A program made the position numbers and the translations under genes. A DNA stretch of 64,000 bases from Sphingobium sp. Ant17 (GTDB lineage: Bacteria; Pseudomonadota; Alphaproteobacteria; Sphingomonadales; Sphingomonadaceae): the NCBI RefSeq assembly GCF_000588875.1, contig NZ_JEMV01000011.1, positions 15,526 to 79,525 on the forward strand, read 5' to 3'. Positions 38,625-48,696 of this stretch are shown one piece after another; the first letter of the stretch is position 1; each line of letters opens with the position of its first letter. Below the pieces are notes generated by a model. The model saw only the letters and a list, made by a program, of their open reading frames with translations, did no database searches and was not told where the DNA came from.

Positions 38625-39575
38625 ATGACGGTTCCCATCGACCGGCTTGTCATGGAAGCGCGCGCAAAGCTGCTGGTCAACCGTCTGGGCGGCCGCTGGG
38701 CCTCGTCTGGCGGCCTGTGCCTTTGCCCGGCCCATGACGATCATCATCCCAGCCTTTCTGTCCGACTGGGCAAGACAGCTCTGCTCTTCAAATGCTTTGC
38801 AGGCTGCCATGCCCGCGATGTGCTGCGCGCAATCGCACGGATCGACCATCAGGCGCTGACAGCTTGTCATGAGCCAGGTCATTCGACGCGCGATTTTCAA
38901 TCCGGTTTCCGCAGCCAGGCGAGGGACATCTGGCATGCGAGCCGACCGATCGCTGACACGCCGGCACAGGACTATCTGCAGTCTCGTTCCATCACCAATC
39001 TGGGAGAATGGCTGCGCTTTCATCCGCGAACGCCCTTGCGAACCGACACGGGGCTTGAGTTTCGCCCTGCCATGATTGCTGCTGTGCGCGACAGAGAAGA
39101 AATTGTCGCCATCCACCGGACATTCCTTGATCCTCGCTATTCCCGTCTCGCTGCCGACGTACAACCGGCGCGTCGCTTGCTGGGCCGACCCGGCCATGGC
39201 GCCGTCATGCTGGCTCCTGCTACCAATATTCTTGGTCTTGCCGAGGGGATCGAGACGGCCCTGTCGGCCATGTCCTTTCTCGAAATTCCGGTCTGGGCCA
39301 CGCTCGGTAGCGAGCGCTTGCACAGCATTGCCATTCCCGCGTCGGTTAAGCGGCTAATTATCCTGCCCGACAACGATCGTGCGGGCAAAATCGCCGCAAT
39401 GCGTGCGCTGGCGGCGTATCGCGGCGCCGGCAGGCCAGTCAGGCATATCCGGCCGCCATCAGGCTATAATGACTGGAACGATGTCCAGCAGGCAAGGGAG
39501 GGAGGGGGATTGGATGATGTGGCGCAGGAAGACCCGATGGGCGGGTCTTTGGCGCCTGGAGATCCCAGTCGATGA
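38625..39575 (+). CDS. toprim/CHC2 primase-like protein of mobile elements
   Basis: The 316-residue protein has a CHC2-type zinc region (GGLCLCPAHDDHHPSLSV ... FKCFAGCHARDVLRA), a middle segment, then a toprim domain with ILGLAEGIETALSAM (catalytic Glu) and LIILPDNDRAGK (DxD). The toprim-3/DUF7146 type is common on plasmids and integrative elements as a primase without a helicase. Its stop overlaps the next ATG (ATGA at 39572). Confidence 0.8.
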   Translation: MTVPIDRLVMEARAKLLVNRLGGRWASSGGLCLCPAHDDHHPSLSVRLGKTALLFKCFAGCHARDVLRAIARIDHQALTACHEPGHSTRDFQSGFRSQARDIWHASRPIADTPAQDYLQSRSITNLGEWLRFHPRTPLRTDTGLEFRPAMIAAVRDREEIVAIHRTFLDPRYSRLAADVQPARRLLGRPGHGAVMLAPATNILGLAEGIETALSAMSFLEIPVWATLGSERLHSIAIPASVKRLIILPDNDRAGKIAAMRALAAYRGAGRPVRHIRPPSGYNDWNDVQQAREGGGLDDVAQEDPMGGSLAPGDPSR

Positions 39576-41635
39576 ACCAGCTTCCCATTCTCGTTGCCGC
39601 GGCGAACCTCAGCAAGTCGCCATCCAATGTCCGAAAGTCGAGCGATGCTGTCGCCGACGCCCAGCTTGAGGCCAATATCGCGGCCAAGGGCATAAGGCAG
39701 AATCTGATCGGCGTGCCGGTTGCGCGCAAGAAAGGCCATTATCGTATCGCCGCGGGCGGACGGCGCCTCGATGCGGTGCATCGTCTCATCGAAAAGGGCG
39801 TCTTCGGGCCAGACTATCAGGTGCCGGTGCTGGTCCTGCGCGACGCGAAAGATGCGATCGCCACCAGCCTGGAGGAAAATTTCTTCAAGCTCAGCATGAA
39901 CCCAGCGGACACCTGCCGGGCTTTCCAGGATATTGTCGAAACCGAAGGCAAGACCCCGGCCGAGATCGCCAAACGTTTTGGCCTGACCGAGCGCTTCGTA
40001 CTGGGACGGCTGCGCCTTGCGGATCTGGCACCCTGCATTTTTGACGCCCTGCGCGACGGCGAGATCAGCCTTGAGATTGCCACGGCTTATGCCAGCAGTC
40101 CCGATGCCGTGCGCCAGGCGCAGATATTCGAAACTCTGGGGCAGAGCTATTACCGCAATAATCTAAACGAGATCCGGCGCCAGCTTGCCCAAGGCAGCTA
40201 TAGTGGCAATGATCCTAAAGCCCTGCTTGTCGGTCCCCACGCCTATGTGGCCGCCGGTGGCCGGATCGACAGCGACCTGTTCACCGACGATGCGAGCGAG
40301 ATGTGGATCGATGGCGACCTGCTCGATCAACTGGCGACCGACAGGCTGGCGCAGGCGGCGCAAGCGATCCGGGAACGGGAAGGCTTTGGCGATGTCCGCA
40401 TCGTGTCCGGCACTCATATTGCCTATAGCGCAACCTGGGATCTCAAGCCCATTGAGGGCGAACAGCCACCGCTGACGCCAGAGCAGGAACAGCGGCTTGC
40501 TGATATCGAAGTGGAACTGGAAGCGTTCGAGAACCCGGTTGAAACCGACGAGACCGAGGAGGAGGTCGAAGCGCGCTATGATCGGCTGAATGCTGAATAT
40601 GAGGCAATCCGGCAACGGGCACCGATTCTGACCGAGGAGCAAAAGGCGTCCGCACTGGCCTATGTGGTGATCGGTTCCGACGGTCAGCCGCGCGTCCACG
40701 AACAGCTTTATCATGTTCCGGCTGAACAGGCCGACGATGCGCAGGATTCGACCGGTGATGATGATGAAGTCGATGCGGATGCGGATCGCGCGCCAGCACA
40801 GGTGGTGCCGGGCCAGCCAAAGATCAGCCAGCGCCTTGCCGATGAGCTCGCTGAAATGAAGGCTGAACTTCTGCGCGTCCATATCGCCAGCGATCCGCGG
40901 TTCGCGCTCGATCTCGCCACTTTCTGCATGGCTGACGCGGCAACGCGCACCTATGGCAGCGCGGAACGGGCCACCGACCTGCGCGCCAATGCCCCCGCAT
41001 CGCCGCTTCATGGCTATGAGAGCGATACGCCTGCCGCCGACCAGTGGCTCAAGCTGGAAAAAGATCTTGATCGATGCTGGATCAATCATGCCGATGTGCG
41101 GACACGCTATGACGCCTTTTGCGCTTTGAGCCAGGAGGCACGGGCTGCCTGGTTCAGCTGGGCAATTGCCCGGACGGTCCAGGCGGTGCCTGCCGGGCGG
41201 ACCGGCAGCGTGTTTCTCGACCATCTGGGGGTCAAGTGCGGGATCGATGTTACGGCCTGGTGGCGACCGACCGCGCGCAACTATTTCGACCGGGTCAGCA
41301 AGGCGATGATCCTCCAGGCGTTCGAAACGGTCGGCGGCCTAGAGCTGAGTTCCCGCTACGCGGCGTCGAAGAAGCATGATCTTGCGCTCTCGGCCGAGCG
41401 ACTGTTCAGCGGCGATCTCATCGTCGAGGCAGAGGTCAAGGAACGCGCGCTGCAATGGTTGCCGGACGCCATGCGCTTTGTGCCGGTTGGTGAAGCTGAA
41501 GCCAGTCTCACCGGAGATGGCGATGCCGATTGTGGCGTCGGGCGGGTCAGTGTCGATGGGGATGCTGCGGCGGAAGCGCTGGCTGAGGCACCTGACGAAG
41601 ATTCTGGAGAGGACCGCGTCGCGCAGGCGGCCTGA
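39572..41635 (+). CDS. large ParB/RepB-type partition or regulatory protein
   Basis: The 687-residue protein has a ParB N-terminal domain (NVRKSSDAVADAQLEANIAA, GHYRIAAGGRRLDAV) and HTH (TPAEIAKRFGLTERFVLGRL), then a long acidic linker and a conserved C-terminal region of about 200 residues (CGIDVTAWWRPTARNYFDRV). These long ParB-like proteins mark sphingomonad/rhizobial plasmids and ICEs; segregation or transcription control is likely but parS sites are not seen here. A strong terminator follows. Confidence 0.85.
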   Translation: MNQLPILVAAANLSKSPSNVRKSSDAVADAQLEANIAAKGIRQNLIGVPVARKKGHYRIAAGGRRLDAVHRLIEKGVFGPDYQVPVLVLRDAKDAIATSLEENFFKLSMNPADTCRAFQDIVETEGKTPAEIAKRFGLTERFVLGRLRLADLAPCIFDALRDGEISLEIATAYASSPDAVRQAQIFETLGQSYYRNNLNEIRRQLAQGSYSGNDPKALLVGPHAYVAAGGRIDSDLFTDDASEMWIDGDLLDQLATDRLAQAAQAIREREGFGDVRIVSGTHIAYSATWDLKPIEGEQPPLTPEQEQRLADIEVELEAFENPVETDETEEEVEARYDRLNAEYEAIRQRAPILTEEQKASALAYVVIGSDGQPRVHEQLYHVPAEQADDAQDSTGDDDEVDADADRAPAQVVPGQPKISQRLADELAEMKAELLRVHIASDPRFALDLATFCMADAATRTYGSAERATDLRANAPASPLHGYESDTPAADQWLKLEKDLDRCWINHADVRTRYDAFCALSQEARAAWFSWAIARTVQAVPAGRTGSVFLDHLGVKCGIDVTAWWRPTARNYFDRVSKAMILQAFETVGGLELSSRYAASKKHDLALSAERLFSGDLIVEAEVKERALQWLPDAMRFVPVGEAEASLTGDGDADCGVGRVSVDGDAAAEALAEAPDEDSGEDRVAQAA

Positions 41636-41653
41636 GCCTGGGGTATAATGCTG

Positions 41654-41685
41654 GGGACCATGATGTGTCGTCATGGTCCCTTTTT
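41654..41685 (+). terminator. strong rho-independent terminator after parB
   Basis: A perfect 10-bp stem (gggaccatga 41654-41663 with tcatggtccc 41671-41680), loop tgtgtcg, is followed by five T at 41681-41685. It ends the primase-parB transcript before the strawberry-notch gene. Confidence 0.88.
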
Positions 41686-41758
41686 CTGTCCGCCGTCCTG
41701 GGAGGGAAGGGGAGCGGACGAGGCGTGGACCGATCGGGTCCGAGGCCTGGAGATATTT

Positions 41759-44700
41759 ATGACTCTTCCTTTGTTCGCTACGCAGCAGCCTGATCCCGTC
41801 GCAACGCGTTCACGCGCGCAACGCCTATTCGATGTCGCGACAATACTCGCCGACAATCTGACGCAATCGCAAATACCGACCCGACATGCCCTACGAAAGC
41901 TGATGACAGCCAGCTTTGGCGCGAGCGATGCACAAGGCGCATGGTCGATGCGCCAGGCCTATGACGCGCTTGAAATCGCCCTGATACTGTTCCTGCGGCG
42001 GGGGAATAGTGGCATCGCCAGATCCGGAGATCCGACTGCCTGTTACGCCGCTTTGCGCCGTCTTGAAACCAGCCTGCCCACGCACAGCTATCGCAGCGAA
42101 CAGCAGATCGCGATGCAGCAGTTCAGCACGCCGCTGACCCTCGCATGGCTGGCGGTCCAGGCAGCACGCCTTGGGCCAGAGGATCATATTCTCGAACCAT
42201 CGGCAGGCACGGGAATGTTGCTCGGATCCATTCCGCCTGGACGCTGCACCTTCACGCTCAATGAACGCGATCCCGACCGCGCGGCGCTGCTCACGCTTGC
42301 CATCGGGCAGGCTGTCACCTGCCATGACGCGGAATATATCCATGATCTGTTGCCCCTGGGCAATGACCCTTCTGTGGTCCTGATCAATCCGCCCTTCGGT
42401 CGCAGCGAGGGACGCGGCAATGACCGGCAGGCCGGGGTGCGGCATTTGCGCTCGGCCTTGCTACGACTGCGCCAGCACGGTCGCTGTGTCGCCATCATGC
42501 CACCTGGCTTTGCTGCTGATGGCAGCGGCGCAAAAGCCTATGCGACGATCGCGCAATTGATCCCGCCTCGCGTTGAAATCACCATCCTGGGCAGCCCCTT
42601 TGCCAAACATGGCACCGGTATCGCTGTACGACTGCTGTTATTCGACAAGGGATGGCATGGTCAGGGACAAAGTCATGTCGCCGATAATCTGGACGCAGCG
42701 CTTGATCTCGTCCTGGCATTGCCTGACCGGCTCGATCCACCTGCCTTGTTGCCACCCCCGCCGTTGCCAAAGCCACCAAGTCCTGCCGTCGCGTTCCATC
42801 TCCCTCGGCCAAAGGCAAAGGATGAGGCGGCATCGCTGTTTCGCACTTTGTCCGCCACGCCACTCGCCGCGCCGGCGCGTATAGCAGCAAACAATGCCAA
42901 TGCTGTTCCGCTTTCCTACGCCGTACGCGACACGCCTCTGCCGGTAGGCGACCCTGTTGGCATCTATGCGCCCTGGCGGCTTGCGCGGATTGCGATCGAA
43001 GGCGCGACACCTCATCCCGACAATCTGGTGGAATCCCTGGCCATGGGATCAGTATTGCCGCCCGTACCGCGCTGGCAGCCATTATTACAACCAAGGGCGC
43101 TCGCTGCCCTGTCCGAGGCGCAACTGGAAACCATCATCCATGCAGGCGAAGCCTTTTCACGCGATCTGCCCGGTATGTTCACGCCCAATGCAGCAGGGGA
43201 TCAACTCCATGAAGATCCCGCAGGGCGCGCCTATCGGACGGGCTATTTCATTGGCGATGGCACAGGCGTTGGCAAGGGCCGGGAAGGGGCGGGCCTGATC
43301 CTTGACCAGTGGAACAGGGGTAATCGCCGTGCCATCTGGATTTCGCGCAGTGCTGCCCTGCTCGAAGACGCCCGAAGGGACTGGAGCGCCCTTGGCGGCC
43401 TGCCGATCGATATCCAGCCGCTCGATGCCTTCCCGCTCGGTGAGCCGATCACCATGACGTCTGGCATTCTCTTCCTCACCTATGCAACGCTGCGCTCGGT
43501 CCGTCAGGACAATTTCTCACGCCTGCAGCAGATATTGGTCTGGACCGATGCTGAATTTGAGGGCGTCATCCTGTTTGATGAATCCCACGCGATGGGCAAC
43601 GCTGCAGGCACGCAAGGCGATTTTGGAACGGCGAAGGGGTCAGAGCAAGGCCTGGCGGGCGTTCGCCTCCAAAATGCCCTGGCCCGCGCGCGGATAGCCT
43701 ATGTGTCCGCGACGGGTGCCACCAAGCCTGAAAACCTCAGCTATGCCTCGCGCTTGGCCTGTGGGGGCCGGGCACAGGCTTCACCGACCGCAATGCTTTC
43801 ATGGCGGCGATGGACGGGGGCGGGATCGCCGCGATGGAGATCGTGGCGCGCGATCTCAAAGCCACCGGCCTCTACACCGCGCGGGCGCTCAGCTTTGCCG
43901 GGGTGGAATATGATCCGCTCGAACATCGATTGAGCCCTGACCAGATCGCCATCTATGATGCCTTCGCGGATGGGTGGGCGGTGATCCATGCCAATCTGCA
44001 CAAGATATTGGGCGCGTCCGGCGTCGTCGATGCCATGTCAGGACAGACGCTGAACGGCCAGGCTAAAGGCGCGGCGCTCAGTCGATTTGAAAGTGCCAAG
44101 CAGCGCTTCTTCTCGCAATTGTTGATTGCGATGAAGGTGCCGAGCCTGATCAAGGCCATAGAGGCAGAGATAGCCGTCGGCCATGTTGCTGTCGTGCAAC
44201 TCGTCACGACAGCCGAAGCGATATTGGAACGCCGTCTTGCCGACTTATGTGCGGAAGATCGTGCCAGATTAAATCTTGACCTGTCGCCGCTTCAAACCCT
44301 GATTGATTATCTCACATCGGCCTTTCCCACCCGGCAGATGCGGGTGTACCGCGCCAGCGACGGCGAACTACGCTCTGAACCGATGATCGATGCCGACGGG
44401 CAGCCCGTTCATTGCCAGGAAGCGCTCAATGCGCGCGACACGATGATCGAGGATCTGTGCGCGCTCCCTCCCATCCCTGCTCCCCTGGACGCGCTCATCG
44501 CGCATTTTGGTGCGGACAAGGTCGCCGAGGTTACCGGGCGCTCACGCCGGATCGTCGTTGATAGCAGCGGGCGGCAGCAGGTCGAGCGGCGCGGCACACA
44601 TGCCAATATCAGCGAAACACGGGCGTTTATGGAAGGGGTCAAGCCCATATTGATATTCAGCGACGCTGGATCCACCGGGCGCTCCTACCATGCCGATCTT

Positions 44701-46073
44701 GCCAGCAAAAGCGCAGACAAACGCCGCATCCATTTCCTGCTCGAACCGGGTTGGCGTGCCGACGTCGCGATCCAGGGGCTTGGGCGCACCCATCGTACCA
44801 ACCAGGCCTGCCCCCCGGTGTTCCGGCCTGTGACCACCAACTGCAAGGGCGAACGCCGCTTCATCAGCACGATTGCGCGAAGGCTGGACGGCTTGGTGCC
44901 CTAACTCGCGGACAACGGCAGACGGGCGGCCAAAATATGTTCGATCCGGCCGACAATCTTGAAAGCGACTATGCGCGTGAAGCGCTTGGGCAATGGTATC
45001 GGCTGCTTTTCGCAGGCAAGCTTTCCAGCGTGACGATGGGCGACTTCGTCACACTGACTGGTCTCAAGCTCGTCGATGAGGGCGGTAACCTGCTTGAAAC
45101 CCTCCCGCCCATCCAGCGCTGGCTCAATCGCATCCTGGCGCTGCGGATCGCGATCCAGAATGCGATCTTTGAGGAATATATGGGTCTTATCCAGGCGAGG
45201 GTGGACGCAGCACGCGCGGCGGGCACGCTGGACCTTGGCGTCGAGACTATTCGCGCCGAGCGGATCGAGACCTTGTCTGAGCAGATTTTGCGCACAGATC
45301 CGGTAACCGGCGCGCAGACCCGTCTGTTGCGCCTCGAGCTTCACATCCGGCCCCGCGTTAGCACATGGCACATCCTGAACCAACGATATCAGGGCATGGA
45401 CGACATGGCTTGGTTGCGCAACAACCGCTCCGGGCGCGTCGCTTTGCAATTGCCCTCCTGGTCGATCACCGATGAAGAAGGGCGACCCATTCCCATGTGC
45501 CAGCTTGTCCGGCCCACCGGATCGATGCGGATCGATCGGGCATCGCTCGCGCATAGTCACTGGGCCTGCATCGATGCCGAGACATTCAAGGGTGACTGGG
45601 ACGAGGAGGTAGCCGCCGCGGAAGGACGGCTCGACGTCGAGAACATCTGGGTCGCGACGGGCCTTCTTCTGCCTGTCTGGAACAGGCTACCACAGGACGA
45701 TGTGCGCGTGTGGCGTATCGATAATGGCGCGGGCACATCCATCTTAGGCCGGATCATTCGTCCGGGCGCGGTTGAAAAACTGCAGGCAGCCTTTGGACTG
45801 GAACAGGGCATAAGGCTGGGTGCCAGAGACCTGCTTACTGCCGTAAAAGCTGGGGACGACGTCGCCATACCGGGTCTTGGTAAAGCACGTCTTGCCTATG
45901 TTCTCGTCAACAGTGCCCGTCGCCTTGAAATCCGCGACTATGATGCTGATGACCGCGCCTGGCTGAAAGCGCGCGGTGTGTTCAGCGAGATCATCCAGTA
46001 TCGCTTGCGGCTTTTCGTTCCCGTCGACAGGGCTGTCGAAATACTCGACGCGATCATCGCGGAGCGACGCTGA
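41759..46073 (+). pseudogene. strawberry-notch-type methylase/helicase, split by two 1-nt deletions
   Basis: ATG 41759 (ggag 8 bp upstream) opens a protein of about 1438 residues in three frames. The first stops at 43931-43933 but loses homology at about 43757, where one missing G restores SRLGLWGPGTGFTDRNAFMA; a second missing G near 44895 restores RRLDGLGALTRGQRQTGGQN. Features: adenine-methylase motifs EPSAGTG (about 145) and NPPFG (about 210), helicase motif GDGTGVGKGRE (about 500) and DESH (about 606), and a strawberry-notch C-terminal helicase (IFSDAGSTGRSYHADLASKS; GLGRTHRTNQ). Common on sphingomonad plasmids; DNA modification, anti-restriction or replication roles are possible. Confidence 0.8.
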
Positions 46074-46128
46074 GACGGCGATGTATAACATGGTAATGCG
46101 GAGCCCGCTTATCTGACAAGGGAAACTT

Positions 46129-46365
46129 ATGTTCAATCCGTTTCAGCGTACATGCGCCGACGCCTATTGCGAGGGTGAATTCGCCCATGTCGAAGATATC
46201 GAGCAGGTTCGCGCAGTAAGCGATACGCTCTTCACATTTCTGATGATTGAGTTGGGCACCCCCGAGGATTGCGACACGCGCGAAGAAGCACTGCGCAGAA
46301 TGACGGTGGCAATTGGAAACATCCAGGATGTTGGTGCTGCCATTGAAAAGATCCAGATAACCTGA
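46129..46365 (+). CDS. small hypothetical protein
   Basis: The 78-residue protein from ATG 46129 (aaggga upstream) has several Cys and acidic residues (FQRTCADAYCEGEFAHVEDI) and a helical C-terminus (EEALRRMTVAIGNIQDVGAA). No family recognised. Confidence 0.5.
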   Translation: MFNPFQRTCADAYCEGEFAHVEDIEQVRAVSDTLFTFLMIELGTPEDCDTREEALRRMTVAIGNIQDVGAAIEKIQIT

Positions 46366-46474
46366 ATATCTGGACTTGCAGGTAGCAGTCCTATGATCAG
46401 ATATTGGCCGCCGAAGCTTATGGAACCCAAGCACCCCGGCGGCTGTCCTGCTTATCTCAATGTATAATACCAGC

Positions 46475-47446
46475 TCAGCTTTCCGCCATTTCCGGCGCGG
46501 ACTGCGCGTCGGGTGTTTTTATACCGAGGGTCTTTCGAGGGGATTTTACGGCCTTTGCAGAGCGAACTTTGGGTACGGGTTGCGCTGCCGTCTTTTTCGC
46601 GGTGACGCTCGATTGACGTTTCGCTTTCGCAGGCTTCGAGGCTTTGACGGTGTCAACCGGAGGCGCGATCGCATCACTAGATGTCGCCGATATGCTGACT
46701 TTGGACGGCGCTTTTCGCGCAGGCTTGGCTACGGGCTGGTCTCCTGCTGCCTTCACCTTGCGCGATGCCTTGGGCGGTAAAATGTCGGCAGATGTCGCTA
46801 TGACGGCGTCTTTTGGAGCGTCGGTTGCGGACATCTTCTCATCGGCGGTTGATGCTATGGGCGCAGATACAGCCTTGCTTGTGGGCCTGGCCCGGCTTGT
46901 TGCGCCCGTCGTCTTAGGCGTCTTTACCTTCCGCCCCTTGCCCGTCACAGGCTCAGACACTTGTTCGGTAGGGACATCAGAGATGGTCGGCTCGTTCGTG
47001 GCCGGCGACGCATTAGCAGCGCTCGCTGCGGCGGCTTTTGCTGCAGTTCCGCGCTGTCCAAGGCCAAGCCTTTGCGCCACTTCCCTGCGCTGCTCGGAAT
47101 AGCCGGGTGCAACCATGGGATAGGTTGAAGCAAGACCATAGCGCTCACGATATTGCGCTGGTGTAAGGCCGTGCGAGGCCAGATGCCGTTTGAGCGTTTT
47201 ATAAGGCCGACCATCGATGAGGCTGATGAGATGCTCGCGGGAGGCGAGACTTTTGCGCACACTGACCGCAGGCGTGTATTCCGGTACGGGCTCTGCTTCT
47301 ACTGCCGATGTTTGCGCCACCAGCGCGGCGCGGGTCGTCTGGATCAACCCTGCCAGACCTGCGCTTGGTACCATGTTATTGGTGACATAGGCGCTGAGCA
47401 ACTGAACGGTCAGAACCGTATAGTCGGGCTGGTCGGCATCGGTCAT
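46475..47446 (-). CDS. MucR/Ros-like regulator without zinc cysteines and with a long tail
   Basis: The 323-residue protein from ATG 47446 begins with the MucR N-terminus (YTVLTVQLLSAYVTNNMVPS), then the Ros/MucR DNA-binding domain (HLISLIDGRPYKTLKRHLAS; HGLTPAQYRERYGLASTYPM). Compared with Ros (CxxC before the helix), both Cys are replaced (SLID), so zinc binding is doubtful. After LGLGQR a tail of about 180 Ala/Lys/Ser/Pro-rich residues follows, which MucR proteins normally lack. MucR-type proteins are H-NS-like silencers of AT-rich horizontally acquired DNA. Confidence 0.78.
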   Translation of the reverse strand: MTDADQPDYTVLTVQLLSAYVTNNMVPSAGLAGLIQTTRAALVAQTSAVEAEPVPEYTPAVSVRKSLASREHLISLIDGRPYKTLKRHLASHGLTPAQYRERYGLASTYPMVAPGYSEQRREVAQRLGLGQRGTAAKAAAASAANASPATNEPTISDVPTEQVSEPVTGKGRKVKTPKTTGATSRARPTSKAVSAPIASTADEKMSATDAPKDAVIATSADILPPKASRKVKAAGDQPVAKPARKAPSKVSISATSSDAIAPPVDTVKASKPAKAKRQSSVTAKKTAAQPVPKVRSAKAVKSPRKTLGIKTPDAQSAPEMAES

Positions 47447-47604
47447 GGGAATATCCTGTCCAAGACATGGTGAGAATGTCGGCGCTGCAGTGCCGCGGCT
47501 CGATAGCAGGTCTTCTGCCAACCATGATCGGATCTGTCAAAGGGGAAGGGGGGGGGCGAAAGGCAGGCACTCGGCCTGTGAACCGGAGATAAAGGAGTTT
47601 CGAC

Positions 47605-48088
47605 ATGGGCGATCGTACATCAGCCTCCATAAGCATCGGGGGTCTATTATCCCATGCCCTAACCCCTGATCTGATCCATGCGATCAGGGCGGATGGCGGT
47701 CGTGCGGATTGGGAGGGGTCATTTCTTAAATCGGGCGACATCGTAACAGGACAGGTGATTGAGGCGCACGCATTCGATCTCAACGGGGGGCATTTTCGAC
47801 ATCACCGAAGATTTTTGCGTTTCAAACGGCATACCGTTTGTTCGGACGTCAGGAAGTTGCAGTGGCGTCTATGGTCCAGAAAAGGTCGTGCACACGGGAA
47901 ACGGCGTCCTTCACCATTTCGAGCTGAATGAAAACGGCAGTGTCATATTCTCGTTCTGCGAAATACAATCCTTGGGTACGATTGATGCGATCAGAAAGCG
48001 GGCAGAATTCGCTAACTTTCTGCCACCGCCGATCAGTATGGTCGAAAATGCCGCCGCAGACATCGCAGGAGGTCCGGATAATGGCTGA
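47605..48088 (+). pseudogene. hypothetical protein split by a 1-nt insertion
   Basis: ATG 47605 follows aggag. The first frame (SISIGGLLSHALTPDLIHAI) breaks at a run of six G (47785-47790); removing one G joins AFDLNGG to IFDITEDFCVSNGIPFVRTS and an about 160-residue protein ending at 48088. The joined protein is soluble, about 160 residues, and pairs with the next gene, which it overlaps by 8 bp. Function unknown. Confidence 0.6.
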
Positions 48089-48575
48089 CATTTATATTCA
48101 GGGTAGTTTTGCGTTCACATGTCATATGGCAGAGGCTGAAACATTGGGCCAAGCCTGGTACGCAGTAATGGCACTGCGTGATGAAGTCGAGCCCGACACC
48201 CCCTTCGCGCATCTGATTGCTTTGTTTCCCCCGCGTGAACCGCACGATCCATGGTCGGGTCTGCTCAGCCTCTTCGACGATCCCGATTTCCCCGACTTTG
48301 GTGCTGATCTCCAGATCGACGTCGATCGCGACATGCGAATAGTGGTGATTTGCGGGATGACGGATTTTCAGCCTGCGCCGATCGCAAAGCTGATCCAGCG
48401 CTGCTGTGCCGAAAGCCTGGCACAGGCACCGATCGGCTTTGAATGGGCGGAAGTCTGTTCCAGACCGCGCGTCGGACATTTTCGCGGCGGGTGGTGCGCC
48501 ATGTTTCCTGATCGCCTCGAATTTGAAAGCACCCATCATGTTTTGTCGGCGGCCCTGAGCGGTGCCGTGATCTGA
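48081..48575 (+). CDS. hypothetical protein paired with the preceding gene
   Basis: ATG 48081 has aggaggt upstream and lies inside the end of the preceding gene. The 164-residue protein has DIYIQGSFAFTCHMAEAETL, LISLF..-like acidic loops and DRDMRIVVICGMTDFQPAPI. No family recognised; translationally coupled to the upstream gene. Confidence 0.6.
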   Translation: MADIYIQGSFAFTCHMAEAETLGQAWYAVMALRDEVEPDTPFAHLIALFPPREPHDPWSGLLSLFDDPDFPDFGADLQIDVDRDMRIVVICGMTDFQPAPIAKLIQRCCAESLAQAPIGFEWAEVCSRPRVGHFRGGWCAMFPDRLEFESTHHVLSAALSGAVI

Positions 48576-48696
48576 ACGGTGACAGGCTGTTTGTGGAACA
48601 CAGGACCATGGCCAGATATGCGGAGGGGAGGGGGGAAGGATTTGCGAGGATCAGTGGCGCTGCCCTGGCTTCATGACCCTATGAGGAGAGCCTCCC

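Noticed and set aside
40163-41224. Minus-strand ORF of 353 residues opposite parB
   Set aside because: Shadow of the ParB-like gene in a GC-rich region without start signals.
4136-47800. Programmed frameshifting as explanation for the split genes
   Set aside because: Breaks occur in unrelated families not known for it, without slippery heptamers or shared context, and one-base repairs restore ordinary family sequences.
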